Positions 8,143 to 17,004 of a DNA stretch of 64,000 nt are shown piece after piece. The notes below the pieces were generated by a model. That model did not search any database. It saw nothing but the letters and a program-made list of their open reading frames with translations, and was not told where the DNA came from. The DNA is taken from NCBI RefSeq assembly GCF_900176425.1, contig NZ_FWXS01000003.1, positions 62,001 through 126,000 of the forward strand, in the 5' to 3' direction. The translations under genes were made by a program, and so were the position numbers. Each line of letters starts with the position of its first letter. Position 1 is the first letter of the stretch. The DNA is from Moheibacter sediminis. GTDB taxonomy: Bacteria; Bacteroidota; Bacteroidia; Flavobacteriales; Weeksellaceae.

Positions 8143-10335
8143 TTAATTGGCGATGTCATTGATGAATTTAATCCGCATCAGGCGCAATTCTTCTTCATCA
8201 TAATCATTTTTAAATTCTTTCAACATTTCAGTCATCGAATCACTTTGAGCTTCCATCAAATAATCATGGATTTCTTCTTGCTGATCTTCGTCGAGAATAT
8301 CTTCGATATAATAATCAATGTTGAGTTTAGTTCCTTGATAAACAATGCTTTCCATTTCAGAAAGAAGTTCTGTCATGCTGAGGCTTTTGGCTTTTGCCAT
8401 GTCTTCAAGATTCAATTTTCTATCAACACTTTGGATGATATACACTTTGAAGCTCGATTTGTCAGCTACGCTTTTGATGACCATCTCATCAGGGCGGACG
8501 ATATCGTTTTCTTCAACATATTTCGCAATGAAATCCACAAAAGATTTCCCAAATTTATTAGCTTTTCCTTCTCCCACACCGAAAACATTGGTCAATTCCT
8601 TTATGGTTGTCGGATATTGCATGGTCATATCGTCCAAACTCGGGTCTTGAAATACTGCGAAAGGCGGAATTCCGTGCTGTTTGGCGATTTTTTTTCTTAA
8701 ATCTTTAAGATGTTTAAGCAATGTGTCATCAAATGCTGCCGGTGCAGTCTGAATAGGCTCTGAAGAACCTTCTGTCAATAATTTTTTGAAATCTATGTCT
8801 TCTGCAATCAGGAACTCTTCTTGTTTTTTGAGGAATTCTTTTCCTTTTTCATTTAATTTTAAAGTACCGTAGGTTTCAATTTCTTTGATGAGAAAATCTC
8901 TTACAATCAATTGTCTGACAATACTTTTCCAATGGTAATCTTCTTGGTCTTTGCCACTGCCGAAATAATTTTCTAAATGTAAATTATAGGATTTGATGAT
9001 TGAGCTTTCTTTTCCGGTCAAGATGTTTACGATATCATTGATTTTCAATCTTTGGTTATTCTTTTGAATTACTTCAAGGATTTTTTTGGCGTCATCCTGC
9101 ACGTCGATCATTTTTTTAGGATTGCGCATATTGTCGTCCATATTTGCACCTAATCCATTTTCTTCGTCAAATTCTTCCCCGAAATAATGCAGTAAGAATT
9201 TCCTTCTCGACATAGAAGTCTCAGAATAAGCAACGACTTCGCTTAATAATTGTAGACCAACTTCTCTTTCTGCCACATGTTTTCCTGCCAGGAATTTTTC
9301 GAGTTTCTCAATGTCTTTGTAATCATAAAATGCGAGACAATGCCCTACGCCACCATCACGACCCGCGCGTCCCGTTTCCTGGTAATAGCTTTCCAGACTT
9401 TTGGGCATGTCATAATGAATCACAAAACGAACGTCCGGTTTGTCAATTCCCATCCCGAAAGCAATAGTCGCAACCACCACATCGACATCTTCCATTAGGA
9501 ACATGTCTTGGTGTTTGCTTCTCGTTTTCCCATCCAATCCAGCATGATAAGGAATTGCTTTGATTCCGTTGACTTGAAGCGTTTGGGAAAATTCCTCCAC
9601 TTTTTTACGGCTCAAACAATAAATTACACCTGATTGACCTGAAAACTGGCTGATGAATTTTACGATTTCTTTGTCCTGATTTACTTTAGGACGTATTTCA
9701 TAAAATAAATTCGGACGGTTAAATGATGCTTTGTAAACCTTGGCTTTCTGCATTCCCAAAGTTTTTTGGATGTCTTCCTGAACTTTTGGAGTTGCAGTTG
9801 CCGTCAAAGCAATCACTGGCGCATCGCCGATTTTATTGATGATGTGTTTCAAATTGCGGTATTCCGGTCGGAAATCATGTCCCCATTCCGAAATACAATG
9901 CGCTTCATCTATCGCAAAAAATGAAATTTTTACAGTTTTAAAAAACTCGGTATATTCTTCTTTGGTCAGAGACTCCGGAGCCACATACAGCATTTTGGTT
10001 ACGCCGCTGCGGATGTCGTCCATGACGATTTTTGTTTCGGTTTTGTTAAGTGATGAATTCAAAACATGCGCAATTCCGTTTTCCGAAGAAATTCCGCGAA
10101 GCGCATCAACTTGATTTTTCATCAAGGCAATCAATGGAGACACTATAATTGCTACGCCATCTGAAATCAATGCAGGAAGCTGGTAGCAGAGCGATTTCCC
10201 ACCACCGGTAGGCATCAGTACAAAAACATCTTCTTTATTCAGAAGACTGTTTATAATTTCTTGTTGTTCGCCTTTAAATTGGCTGAAGCCAAAGTATTTT
10301 TTAAGGGAGGCGGTTAAATCGTTATTCATATTCAT
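8143..10335 (-). CDS. recQ: ATP-dependent DNA helicase RecQ (zinc-site cysteines absent)
   Basis: 730 aa 3'-5' DNA helicase for recombination and fork repair. Walker A TGGGKSLCYQ, DEAH box AIDEAHCISEWGHDFRPEY, and helicase motif VI YYQETGRAGRDG are present, followed by a winged helix and an HRDC domain (about residues 530-605) and a C-terminal tail of about 120 aa. The zinc-binding subdomain normally carries four cysteines; here the equivalent region reads SMSRRKFLLHYFGEEFD then GLGANMDDN, with none. The fold is otherwise recognisable, so it is probably a natural metal-free variant. It is divergent from kdsD and is followed closely by gpmI. Confidence 0.96.
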   Translation of the reverse strand: MNMNNDLTASLKKYFGFSQFKGEQQEIINSLLNKEDVFVLMPTGGGKSLCYQLPALISDGVAIIVSPLIALMKNQVDALRGISSENGIAHVLNSSLNKTETKIVMDDIRSGVTKMLYVAPESLTKEEYTEFFKTVKISFFAIDEAHCISEWGHDFRPEYRNLKHIINKIGDAPVIALTATATPKVQEDIQKTLGMQKAKVYKASFNRPNLFYEIRPKVNQDKEIVKFISQFSGQSGVIYCLSRKKVEEFSQTLQVNGIKAIPYHAGLDGKTRSKHQDMFLMEDVDVVVATIAFGMGIDKPDVRFVIHYDMPKSLESYYQETGRAGRDGGVGHCLAFYDYKDIEKLEKFLAGKHVAEREVGLQLLSEVVAYSETSMSRRKFLLHYFGEEFDEENGLGANMDDNMRNPKKMIDVQDDAKKILEVIQKNNQRLKINDIVNILTGKESSIIKSYNLHLENYFGSGKDQEDYHWKSIVRQLIVRDFLIKEIETYGTLKLNEKGKEFLKKQEEFLIAEDIDFKKLLTEGSSEPIQTAPAAFDDTLLKHLKDLRKKIAKQHGIPPFAVFQDPSLDDMTMQYPTTIKELTNVFGVGEGKANKFGKSFVDFIAKYVEENDIVRPDEMVIKSVADKSSFKVYIIQSVDRKLNLEDMAKAKSLSMTELLSEMESIVYQGTKLNIDYYIEDILDEDQQEEIHDYLMEAQSDSMTEMLKEFKNDYDEEELRLMRIKFINDIAN

Positions 10336-10381
10336 CTTTACAAAAAGACTAATTTATATTTATAATGCTTCTTAAAGTTTA

Positions 10382-10389
10382 TATATTTG
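10382..10389 (+). promoter_or_regulatory. Candidate -7 element for kdsD-tatC
   Basis: TATATTTG matches the Bacteroidota -7 consensus TAnnTTTG exactly, about 80 nt before the kdsD start. I see no good -33 TTTG at the right distance, so this rests on one element. Confidence 0.35.
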
Positions 10390-10472
10390 GAAATTCAATT
10401 TTAGGATTGAAAATTCAGAATTTTTATCAAAAGACCTAAAATACAAATTTAAAATTAAACAAACAAAATCTT

Positions 10473-11447
10473 TTGGGTTTGAAAAATCAAGAAATCATTC
10501 AAATAGCCCAATCTGTTTTCGATGATGAAGTTAAGGAACTTTTACAGATTGGTCAAAATTTAGGAGATGAATTTTGTCACGCCGCCGAATTACTCAATTT
10601 TGTCAAAGGAAAAGTAGTGGTTGTAGGCGTGGGGAAAAGCGCACATATTGCCAATAAATTGGTGGCAACATTTAACTCTACGGGGACACCCAGCCAGTTT
10701 CTTCATGCTACAGAAGCTATTCATGGAGATTTGGGTTTGCTAGGGCAAGATGATGTTGTGATCTGCATTTCTAAAAGTGGAAACAGTCAGGAAATTAAGG
10801 ATTTAGCTCCGATTTTAAAAAGAAATTCTTCTGCATTGATTGCCATGACCGGAAATTTACAATCAGATTTGGTGAAACATGCCGATGTGGTTTTGAATAC
10901 GACGGTTTCAAGGGAAGCTTGCCCCAACAATCTGGCTCCGACTTCGAGTACGACTGCTCAGTTGGTTATGGGTGATGCGCTGGCCGTAGTTTTGATGAAA
11001 ATGAAAAATTTCACAAGTCAGGATTTTGCAAAATATCATCCGGGCGGCGCTTTGGGGAAAAGATTGCTTTGGAGCGTGAGCGATGTGATGGATTCTTTTC
11101 AGCGTCCGTTGGTCAATCCAAATTCTACGATTTATGAAGTAATTGATTCTTTGACTTCAGGCAGAAACGGTATCACGGTGGTTTTGGACGGAGAAAAAGT
11201 CCAAGGTGTGATTACTGATGGTGATTTGCGAAGAATGCTTCAAAAACATCAGGATTATAGTGGATTGCTGGCAAAGGATATTTTGTCATCTAATCCTAAA
11301 ATAATTTACAAAGATGAAAAAGCAGTAGATGCATTTCATAAATTAAGAGATTATAACATCGGACAATTGGTAGTGGTAGACAGAGACGAAAAGTATTTCG
11401 GAATACTGGATTTACATGCCCTCATCAAACACGGAATCGAAGCATAA
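10473..11447 (+). CDS. kdsD: D-arabinose-5-phosphate isomerase, KpsF/GutQ family
   Basis: 324 aa. Converts ribulose-5-phosphate to arabinose-5-phosphate, the first step toward Kdo of lipopolysaccharide. An SIS domain occupies about residues 40-175 (GVGKSAHIANKLVATFNSTGTPS; SKSGNSQEI; APTSSTTAQLVMGDALAV) and two CBS domains follow (about 205-320), the usual architecture. The start codon appears to be TTG (10473 or 10479); no in-frame ATG precedes the conserved region, and an A-rich stretch precedes it. The stop codon shares one base with the tatC ATG, so the two are one operon. Divergent from recQ. Confidence 0.92.
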   Translation: MGLKNQEIIQIAQSVFDDEVKELLQIGQNLGDEFCHAAELLNFVKGKVVVVGVGKSAHIANKLVATFNSTGTPSQFLHATEAIHGDLGLLGQDDVVICISKSGNSQEIKDLAPILKRNSSALIAMTGNLQSDLVKHADVVLNTTVSREACPNNLAPTSSTTAQLVMGDALAVVLMKMKNFTSQDFAKYHPGGALGKRLLWSVSDVMDSFQRPLVNPNSTIYEVIDSLTSGRNGITVVLDGEKVQGVITDGDLRRMLQKHQDYSGLLAKDILSSNPKIIYKDEKAVDAFHKLRDYNIGQLVVVDRDEKYFGILDLHALIKHGIEA

Positions 11448-12277
11448 TGGCAAAAGAAGAGAGAGAAATGTCCTTTTTAGGACACATCGTTGAGTTAAGA
11501 GGACATTTGATTCGTTCCATTTTAGCAATTGTAGTTGGAGCGATAATCGTCGGGATTTTCTGGGATTTTTTATTGCAAAAAATCATCATGGCACCGTTGA
11601 AATCAGATTTTCCAACTTTTCAAATTTTCAATTCGGTCGCGAAATGGATTGGTATGGATCAACCTTATACAGAAAAGTTTGATATGTCTAAAGATCTGAT
11701 GAATTTAGATCCGTCAGGGCAAATTACTTCTCAGATTTCAGTGGTTTTGATTTGTGGGTTAATCATCGCAATTCCTTATGTAGTTTGGGAAATTTGGAAA
11801 TTTATAAAACCCGGATTGAGTGTAAATGAACAGAAAAGCGCTAATGGAACTGTTTTGGCTACGACGTTTTTCTTTTTGTTGGGAGTTACATTTAGCTATT
11901 ATTTATTGTTGCCGCTTTCTACGCAATTTTTATTTACTTACAATCCGTTTGGTGTAAATAACGAATGGAAATTAATGAGTTACATTTCATTATTTGTACA
12001 AACTTTATTGGGAATGGGAGTTGTATTTCTACTTCCTATTTTTGCATATTTCTTGGCTAAAGTAGGCATTTTAACCCCAAAATTCCTTAAAACTTACCGC
12101 AGGCATGCTTTCGTTGTAATACTTACAATCGCCGCCATCATTACGCCGAATGACTTTCTGAGCATGATGATTGCAGCTTTCCCGCTTTGGGTTTTGTATG
12201 AATTCAGCATTTTGGTAACGAGTTATGTAGTTAAAAAACAATTGAAAGAATCCAAAAAAGACTTGGTTAAAAACTGA
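11447..12277 (+). CDS. tatC: Sec-independent protein translocase TatC
   Basis: 276 aa inner-membrane receptor for twin-arginine signal peptides. The conserved N-terminal SFLGHIVELRGHLIRS, the periplasmic loop with F-D-MSKDLMNLDP, the motif IPYVVWEIWKFIKPGLSVNEQK and the late F-LPIFAYFLAK...RRHAFVVI segment are all present, with six hydrophobic helices. Translationally coupled to kdsD by a one-base TAATG overlap. No tatA or tatB is seen in the window. Confidence 0.95.
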   Translation: MAKEEREMSFLGHIVELRGHLIRSILAIVVGAIIVGIFWDFLLQKIIMAPLKSDFPTFQIFNSVAKWIGMDQPYTEKFDMSKDLMNLDPSGQITSQISVVLICGLIIAIPYVVWEIWKFIKPGLSVNEQKSANGTVLATTFFFLLGVTFSYYLLLPLSTQFLFTYNPFGVNNEWKLMSYISLFVQTLLGMGVVFLLPIFAYFLAKVGILTPKFLKTYRRHAFVVILTIAAIITPNDFLSMMIAAFPLWVLYEFSILVTSYVVKKQLKESKKDLVKN

Positions 12278-12290
12278 TAAAAATCTTGCG

Positions 12291-12347
12291 TTTATTATGC
12301 GTGCATAATAAATATTTTTCGTTAAATTTACGAACTTGAAAAAGTTC
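12291..12347. promoter_or_regulatory. Perfect palindrome and second inverted repeat upstream of etfBA
   Basis: TTTATTATGC-GT-GCATAATAAA (12291-12312) is a perfect 10-bp inverted repeat. It is followed by TAAATTTA at 12323-12330, close to a -7 element, and by GAACTT-GAAA-AAGTTC (12332-12347). The first palindrome has no T run and could be a tatC terminator, but its A/T-rich symmetric TATGC/GCATA form looks more like an operator for a dimeric regulator controlling etfBA. The regulator is not in this window. Functional reading is inference. Confidence 0.5.
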
Positions 12348-12437
12348 AGTTAGAAATTTATAAAATGATTCCTGATTGATATTCAGAATTTTAATGAAAA
12401 ATAAGTTTAACATAAATAACAAACAAAAACATATAGG

Positions 12438-13184
12438 ATGAAAATATTAGTATGTATCAGTAGTGTTCCAGATACTACTGCTAAAATAAACTTTACCGGA
12501 GACGGAAAGGAATTTGATAAAAACGGAGTGCAGTTTGTGATCAATCCGCATGATGAATTCAGCTTGACCAGAGCTGTTCAATTGCAGGAAACACAAGGTG
12601 CAAAAATCACAGTTGTAACTGTGGGCGATGCTTCAGTAGAGCCGGTAATGAGAAAGGCTTTGGCAATCGGCGCAGATGATGCGGTTCGTGTAAATGCAGA
12701 CGCAAGAGACCATTTCTTTGTAGCTACTCAAATTGCGAAAGTTGCAAAAGACGGAGGTTATGATATGATTTTGACAGGTAGAGAATCAATTGATTATAAT
12801 GGAGGAGCCGTTCCGGGATTGGTTGCAGGAATTTTAGATTACGGATTCGTAAACGGATGTGTAGGATTGACTGTAAACGGAAATTCTGTGGAAGCACTTC
12901 GCGAAATTGATGGCGGAAAAGAAACTGTTTCAGGAGATTTCCCATTGGTTATCGCTGGTCAGAAAGGTTTGGTTGATGAAACGGAATTGAGAATTCCAAA
13001 TATGCGTGGAATCATGGCGGCTCGTACCAAGCCATTGACGGTTGTAGAAGCTGAGCAAACAGAATCTAAATTGAAAGTTGTCGGATATGTAAAACCGCCT
13101 TCAAGAGGAAATGTAACGTTGATAAACAAAGACAATGTTGCGGAATTGGTAAGACTTTTACACGAAGAAGCGAAAGTTATTTAA
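12438..13184 (+). CDS. etfB: Electron transfer flavoprotein subunit beta
   Basis: 248 aa. Beta subunit of the soluble heterodimeric flavoprotein that carries electrons from acyl-CoA dehydrogenases to the quinone pool. N-terminal MKILVCISSVPDTTAKI, the NPHDEFSLTRAVQL segment, ILTGRESIDYNGGAVPG and the late LRIPNMRGIMAARTKPL motif are diagnostic. Length is normal. etfA follows after 23 bp, so they form an operon; the upstream palindrome is the obvious candidate for its control. Confidence 0.96.
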   Translation: MKILVCISSVPDTTAKINFTGDGKEFDKNGVQFVINPHDEFSLTRAVQLQETQGAKITVVTVGDASVEPVMRKALAIGADDAVRVNADARDHFFVATQIAKVAKDGGYDMILTGRESIDYNGGAVPGLVAGILDYGFVNGCVGLTVNGNSVEALREIDGGKETVSGDFPLVIAGQKGLVDETELRIPNMRGIMAARTKPLTVVEAEQTESKLKVVGYVKPPSRGNVTLINKDNVAELVRLLHEEAKVI

Positions 13185-13207
13185 TTAACCTTTAAACAAA
13201 ATTTAAA

Positions 13208-14164
13208 ATGGCAATTTTAGTATACGCAGAATCCCACGACGGACAATATAAAAAAGCAGCATTTGAAGCAGTTTCTTATGCGAAATCTATCGCTGACAAA
13301 GTAGGAGATACTGTTACGGCAGTAGCTATCAATGCAGCAGAATCTTCTGATTTATTATATAAATATGGAGCAAACAAAGTTTTGAAAGTATCAAGTGATG
13401 CTTTGAAAAGTTTTTCTCCGAATGCTTACGCAAAAGTTTTGGCGGAATTGAAAGATGGAGATACGATTGTACTTCCTTCTACCAATGATGCTGCGACCAT
13501 CGCGCCACTTTTGGCTTTGAAGACAAATGCAACTTTGGTAACGAATTTAATTTCTGCACCGACTAATGTTTCGCCTTTTACTGCTGACAGAAAAGCTTTC
13601 TCAGGAAAAGGAATTGAAACGATTGAAGTTACAGACGGAGCAAAAGTTTTGACTGTTTTGCAAAATGCTTTCGGATTGAAAGAAAATGCTGTTTCAGGAA
13701 CTGAAGAAGCAGCCAATGTTTCGGTAAGTGATGCTGATGCAAAAGTGAAAGTAATCAAAGTTGAACAGAATTCTTCTGATAAAATTGATTTGAAAGAAGC
13801 TGAAATCGTAGTTTCTGCAGGCCGCGGAATGAAAGGTCCTGAAAACTGGGGAATGATAGAAGAAATGGCAAACATTTTGGGAGCTGCAACGGCTTGCTCA
13901 AAACCGGTTGCGGACATCCATTGGAGACCGCACGAAGAGCACGTGGGACAAACCGGAAAAGCAATTTCTCCAAAACTGTACATCGCGGTTGGAATTTCGG
14001 GTGCGATTCAGCATTTGGCGGGTGTGAACTCTTCTAAAACGATTGTTGTAATTAATTCTGATGCAGAAGCACCGTTCTTCAAATCGGCTGATTATGGAAT
14101 CGTGGGAGATGCTTTTGAAATCGTTCCGAAATTGAATGCGGAATTGAAAAAATTTAAAGGATAA
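13208..14164 (+). CDS. etfA: Electron transfer flavoprotein subunit alpha
   Basis: 318 aa. Alpha subunit binding FAD. The C-terminal FAD domain contains VSAGRGMKGPENWGMIEEMA, ACSKPVAD, HVGQTGKAISPKLYIAVGISGAIQH and VVINSDAEAPFFKSADYGIVGD, all intact. N-terminal domain is the usual adenine-nucleotide-like fold. Co-transcribed with etfB and closed by a strong hairpin at 14227-14257. With its partner it serves fatty-acid and branched-chain amino-acid oxidation. Confidence 0.96.
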   Translation: MAILVYAESHDGQYKKAAFEAVSYAKSIADKVGDTVTAVAINAAESSDLLYKYGANKVLKVSSDALKSFSPNAYAKVLAELKDGDTIVLPSTNDAATIAPLLALKTNATLVTNLISAPTNVSPFTADRKAFSGKGIETIEVTDGAKVLTVLQNAFGLKENAVSGTEEAANVSVSDADAKVKVIKVEQNSSDKIDLKEAEIVVSAGRGMKGPENWGMIEEMANILGAATACSKPVADIHWRPHEEHVGQTGKAISPKLYIAVGISGAIQHLAGVNSSKTIVVINSDAEAPFFKSADYGIVGDAFEIVPKLNAELKKFKG

Positions 14165-14226
14165 AATTTTTTATTTAAAGATTTGAAAATGGGATAATTT
14201 GAAATTCCTGTTTTGATTGATACATC

Positions 14227-14264
14227 AACCTCCAAGGTTTTCAAAACCTTGGAGGTTTTTTTGT
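14227..14264. terminator. Terminator after etfA, also a dispersed-type palindrome
   Basis: A 15-bp perfect inverted repeat (AACCTCCAAGGTTTT, one C, then its complement) followed by a run of T. The core AGGTTTTCAAAACCT recurs in the hairpin at 38994-39025, suggesting a repeat family used as terminators. Confidence 0.85.
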
Positions 14265-14349
14265 TTTTGAATGAATTGCGGTAAGGATCTTGTGTGAATT
14301 TATGCCAAAATTTAGATTGGAATTTTGAAAATTGAAAACTACATCAATA

Positions 14350-14550
14350 AAGTATAAAGTCGAGCTTTCTTAACATGGCTCGGCTATCAAAATTCTCTGC
14401 ACATGGACTAAGTTTCTGGTAGTTTTAACGGATGGTGCTGATATGGATTTGCGCTCGCGATATGGAGGGCTTGGTTTGCCGCTTACTACGTTGTGAGAAT
14501 TAGTGGCGGCATACGGGACCCCGGAGCAGCGCGATAAGGCGCCCTTTTTA
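14350..14550. other. Unassigned structured non-coding block
   Basis: This 450-bp gap between etfA and the MFS gene holds no supportable gene. From about 14350 it contains nested inverted repeats: AGTCGAGC (14358-14365) with GCTCGGCT (14378-14385), and GCCGC (14478-14482) with GCGGC (14506-14510), plus repeated GATATGG near 14440-14466 and a locally GC-rich end (ACGGGACCCCGG, GCGCGATAAGGCGCCC) unlike its AT-rich surroundings. It may be a dispersed repeat unit, a recombination-site remnant or a structured RNA; I cannot name a family. Confidence 0.45.
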
Positions 14551-14618
14551 AATTTTAGATTTTGAATTTTTTTAGGGCTTTTCTCATAAAGAAACCGGAA
14601 ATTAATTCTATCTAAAAA

Positions 14619-15770
14619 CTATAGCTTTTTTTTCTGCGTCATAAGGAAACTGATGGTAAGCCCTACACCAATGGTCGCCATCCCAACACCTACAAGTACG
14701 GGAGTGTCATACGCGAATCCCATGGTGATGGGGATCCCTCCAAGATAAGCACCCATAGTATTTCCCATGTTGAAGCTGGCTTGTCCCGCTGAAGCTGCGA
14801 AAGTTTCTGCGCCTTTAGCGTTTTGGATGAGCATCATCTGAATGGGTGAACCTACTGAAAAGGAAATGACTCCTGTGATGAATGCCATGATGTATGCCAT
14901 GGAGTGGATGTGGGCGGTAAAATGAACGACAACTAAACAAATTGCCATCGAGCTGAAACATGCGATGGTAGCTTTGGTGGGGCTCATGGCATCGGCTGCT
15001 TTTCCACCGATGATATTTCCGAAGAACATTCCCAATCCAACCAAAACCATGATGAGTGGAACTCTATCTTCTGCGACACCGGAAACTTTGGTTACCAAGG
15101 GTGCGATGTAACTGATCCATGCAAACAATCCACCCGTTCCGATGGATATGATGGCAATCAAGAGCCACGCTTGTCCTCTTTTGAAATACTTTAACTGGTG
15201 AAGTAAATTTCCTTTTGAATTGGAACTAATTTTAGGCATCCAAAACATGAGTGCCAAAAATGTAATTAAGCCTAATAGACTTATGATTCCGTAAGTCAAT
15301 CTCCATGAATAATGATGACCGATGTAAGTTCCAAGCGGAACGCCAATCAGGTTTGCCAGAGTCATTCCCGTGAACATCGTAGCGATGGCTTGTGCTTCTT
15401 TTCCTTTTTTGGCGAGATTGGTTGCTACTACTGAGCCTACACCGAAAAATGCGCCATGCGGCAATCCCGAAGCAAATCTGGATATTTCTAATGTAAATGA
15501 ATTGGGTGCGATGGAAAATAATCCGTTGAATACTACGAACATGAGCATGAGTGCCATCAACACTGTTTTGGGAGGATACTTTCCTGAAATCAATACCAAA
15601 GTGGGTGCACCGACTACAACGCCTAGTGCATACAATGCAATTAGATGTGCGGCTTGGGGGATTTCTATGTCGAGGTCTTTGGCAATGTCGGGAAGGATTC
15701 CCATCATCGTAAATTCAGTCATGCCTATTGCCATCCCTCCAAATGCGAGGGCGATCAAACCTTTGTTCAT
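14619..15770 (-). CDS. MFS transporter, AraJ/sugar-efflux type
   Basis: 383 aa inner-membrane protein with 12 predicted hydrophobic segments. Family landmarks include the start MNKGLIALAFGGMAIGMTEF, ILPDIAKDLDI, the loop ISGKYPPKTVLM, RFASGLPHGAFFGVGSVVA and the second-half GNIIGGKAADAM. This is the DHA1 group that contains AraJ and drug/arabinose effluxers; the substrate cannot be deduced. It stands alone, leftward, with a structured non-coding block downstream. The C-terminus is basic (MTQKKKL). Confidence 0.88.
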   Translation of the reverse strand: MNKGLIALAFGGMAIGMTEFTMMGILPDIAKDLDIEIPQAAHLIALYALGVVVGAPTLVLISGKYPPKTVLMALMLMFVVFNGLFSIAPNSFTLEISRFASGLPHGAFFGVGSVVATNLAKKGKEAQAIATMFTGMTLANLIGVPLGTYIGHHYSWRLTYGIISLLGLITFLALMFWMPKISSNSKGNLLHQLKYFKRGQAWLLIAIISIGTGGLFAWISYIAPLVTKVSGVAEDRVPLIMVLVGLGMFFGNIIGGKAADAMSPTKATIACFSSMAICLVVVHFTAHIHSMAYIMAFITGVISFSVGSPIQMMLIQNAKGAETFAASAGQASFNMGNTMGAYLGGIPITMGFAYDTPVLVGVGMATIGVGLTISFLMTQKKKL

Positions 15771-15885
15771 CTTAAAATGATTTTGCTTTATTTAATTTAG
15801 CGAGGTGCAAAGGTCTGACATGAAACCCGGATTTGGAAATAAGTTTCGATAAAATTATCTTATGAAATCATTTATTAAACAGAAA

Positions 15886-15917
15886 AAAGGCTTAAACCTT
15901 TTCAGATTTAAGCCTTT
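15886..15917 (-). terminator. Terminator of the T9SS type B operon
   Basis: AAAGGCTTAAA/TTTAAGCCTTT, 11-bp perfect stem with a 10-nt loop, followed by a T run on the minus strand. It closes the leftward operon whose last gene ends at 15938. Confidence 0.8.
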
Positions 15918-15937
15918 ATATAATTATGAAAATTCTA

Positions 15938-16984
15938 CTAATAATTTTTAATCAATAAATATCCGGTTATTTTTTCATCACCCAGATAAATGATGTAAAC
16001 ATATGAAGCGCTTGGTAATGGTCTTCCCATGTACTTTCCATCCCACTTAAACTGGTCTGCTGAAGTGATAACTTTGAATAGTTTACCATAGCGGTCATAT
16101 ATTTCAATCTTTGCATTTGGCGCGAGTGTCTGCAGTCTGCTCAAATCCCAAACATCGTTATAACCGTCACCATTTGGAGTGATTGCATTTGGAATGCTGA
16201 TAGTAGTTGCCATGATATAAGTAAAACAAGTGGCATCCCATGTGCGTATCCTCACGATATAAATTCCCTGACTGACTCCGTAAAAAATATTTCCGACCTG
16301 CCATGATTTGATGATGTTTCCGTTAAGGTCTTCGAGCTGGTACTCCAGCTGTTCAACATTTCCGCCGGTATGTTCTACTACGATAGTGTTGTAAGCATCA
16401 GTATTGACCGTGAAAATCGGAAAATCCATCGGAGTGGCTTCCACTGTTTGGGTTGCAGTACAGCCGTTTTGGGTAACCTCAAGGGTATAGCTTCCCGGTT
16501 CTTGGACAGTCAGCAAACGCGTGTTTGCGAGTAATGCTCCGTTGGCATCGTACCATGCATAAGAATCGTAACCAAATCCTGCATTGAACGTAACACTTCC
16601 GCCTTCGGGACAGATGAGTAAATCATTTAATTCATTTAACTCAACTTCATCTCGGAGAGAGATTTCCATTTCGCGGAAATTTTCACAACCGTTGAATTCC
16701 GTAACTCTGAGCGTATAACTTCCCAAAGGTGTTGTACCCCAGTTGATTTCTATGTGATTTCCTGAAGTAGTGATCGGTATGATGGTTCCTGCGAATCCAC
16801 CCGTCATGACTTGCCATGTATAAGTTGAACCCGTCGTCCCGTTTCCGTTGTTCTCGGTCATATCGACCGCAAATTGTTTCACCGCACCGATACACAGCGT
16901 TTGCTGTCCCCGAACCGTGACCGCTCCGAAGAGCAGCACAGTGAGGACAAGTTTTATTGCTTGTATGTTTAGCTTATGAATCAA
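15938..16984 (-). CDS. T9SS type B sorting domain (gliding-motility-associated C-terminal) protein
   Basis: About 348 aa, exported by Sec then the type IX system. The C-terminal type B domain (about residues 262-348) begins NAITPNGDGYNDVWDLSRLQ and ends YVYIIYLGDEKITGYLLIKNY. The N-terminal Ig/PKD-like module (CIGAVKQFAVDMTENNGNG ... GSTYTWQVMTGGF ... INWGTTPLGSYTLRVTEFNGC) is related to the module in the preceding gene. The frame is open to 17086, but that extension overlaps the upstream gene and lacks a signal peptide; TTG at 16984 gives an ordinary one (LVLTVLLFGAVTVRGQQ). Last gene of a three-gene leftward operon. Role probably surface adhesion or motility; inferred. Confidence 0.85.
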   Translation of the reverse strand: MIHKLNIQAIKLVLTVLLFGAVTVRGQQTLCIGAVKQFAVDMTENNGNGTTGSTYTWQVMTGGFAGTIIPITTSGNHIEINWGTTPLGSYTLRVTEFNGCENFREMEISLRDEVELNELNDLLICPEGGSVTFNAGFGYDSYAWYDANGALLANTRLLTVQEPGSYTLEVTQNGCTATQTVEATPMDFPIFTVNTDAYNTIVVEHTGGNVEQLEYQLEDLNGNIIKSWQVGNIFYGVSQGIYIVRIRTWDATCFTYIMATTISIPNAITPNGDGYNDVWDLSRLQTLAPNAKIEIYDRYGKLFKVITSADQFKWDGKYMGRPLPSASYVYIIYLGDEKITGYLLIKNY

Positions 16985-17004
16985 ATTTTGATAATTCTGA
17001 AGAA

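Noticed and set aside
8029-8700. 223-codon open frame on the plus strand over recQ/gpmI
   Set aside because: Phe/Ile/His-rich, no motif, entirely antisense to well-supported genes.
13426-13983. 185-codon minus-strand frame inside etfA
   Set aside because: Ser/Ala/Phe-rich complement of etfA codons; no start context or motif.
14478-14510. Integron attC site
   Set aside because: GCCGC/GCGGC arms are present but I see no proper core-site pair (RYYYAAC / GTTRRRY), so the call would be guesswork.
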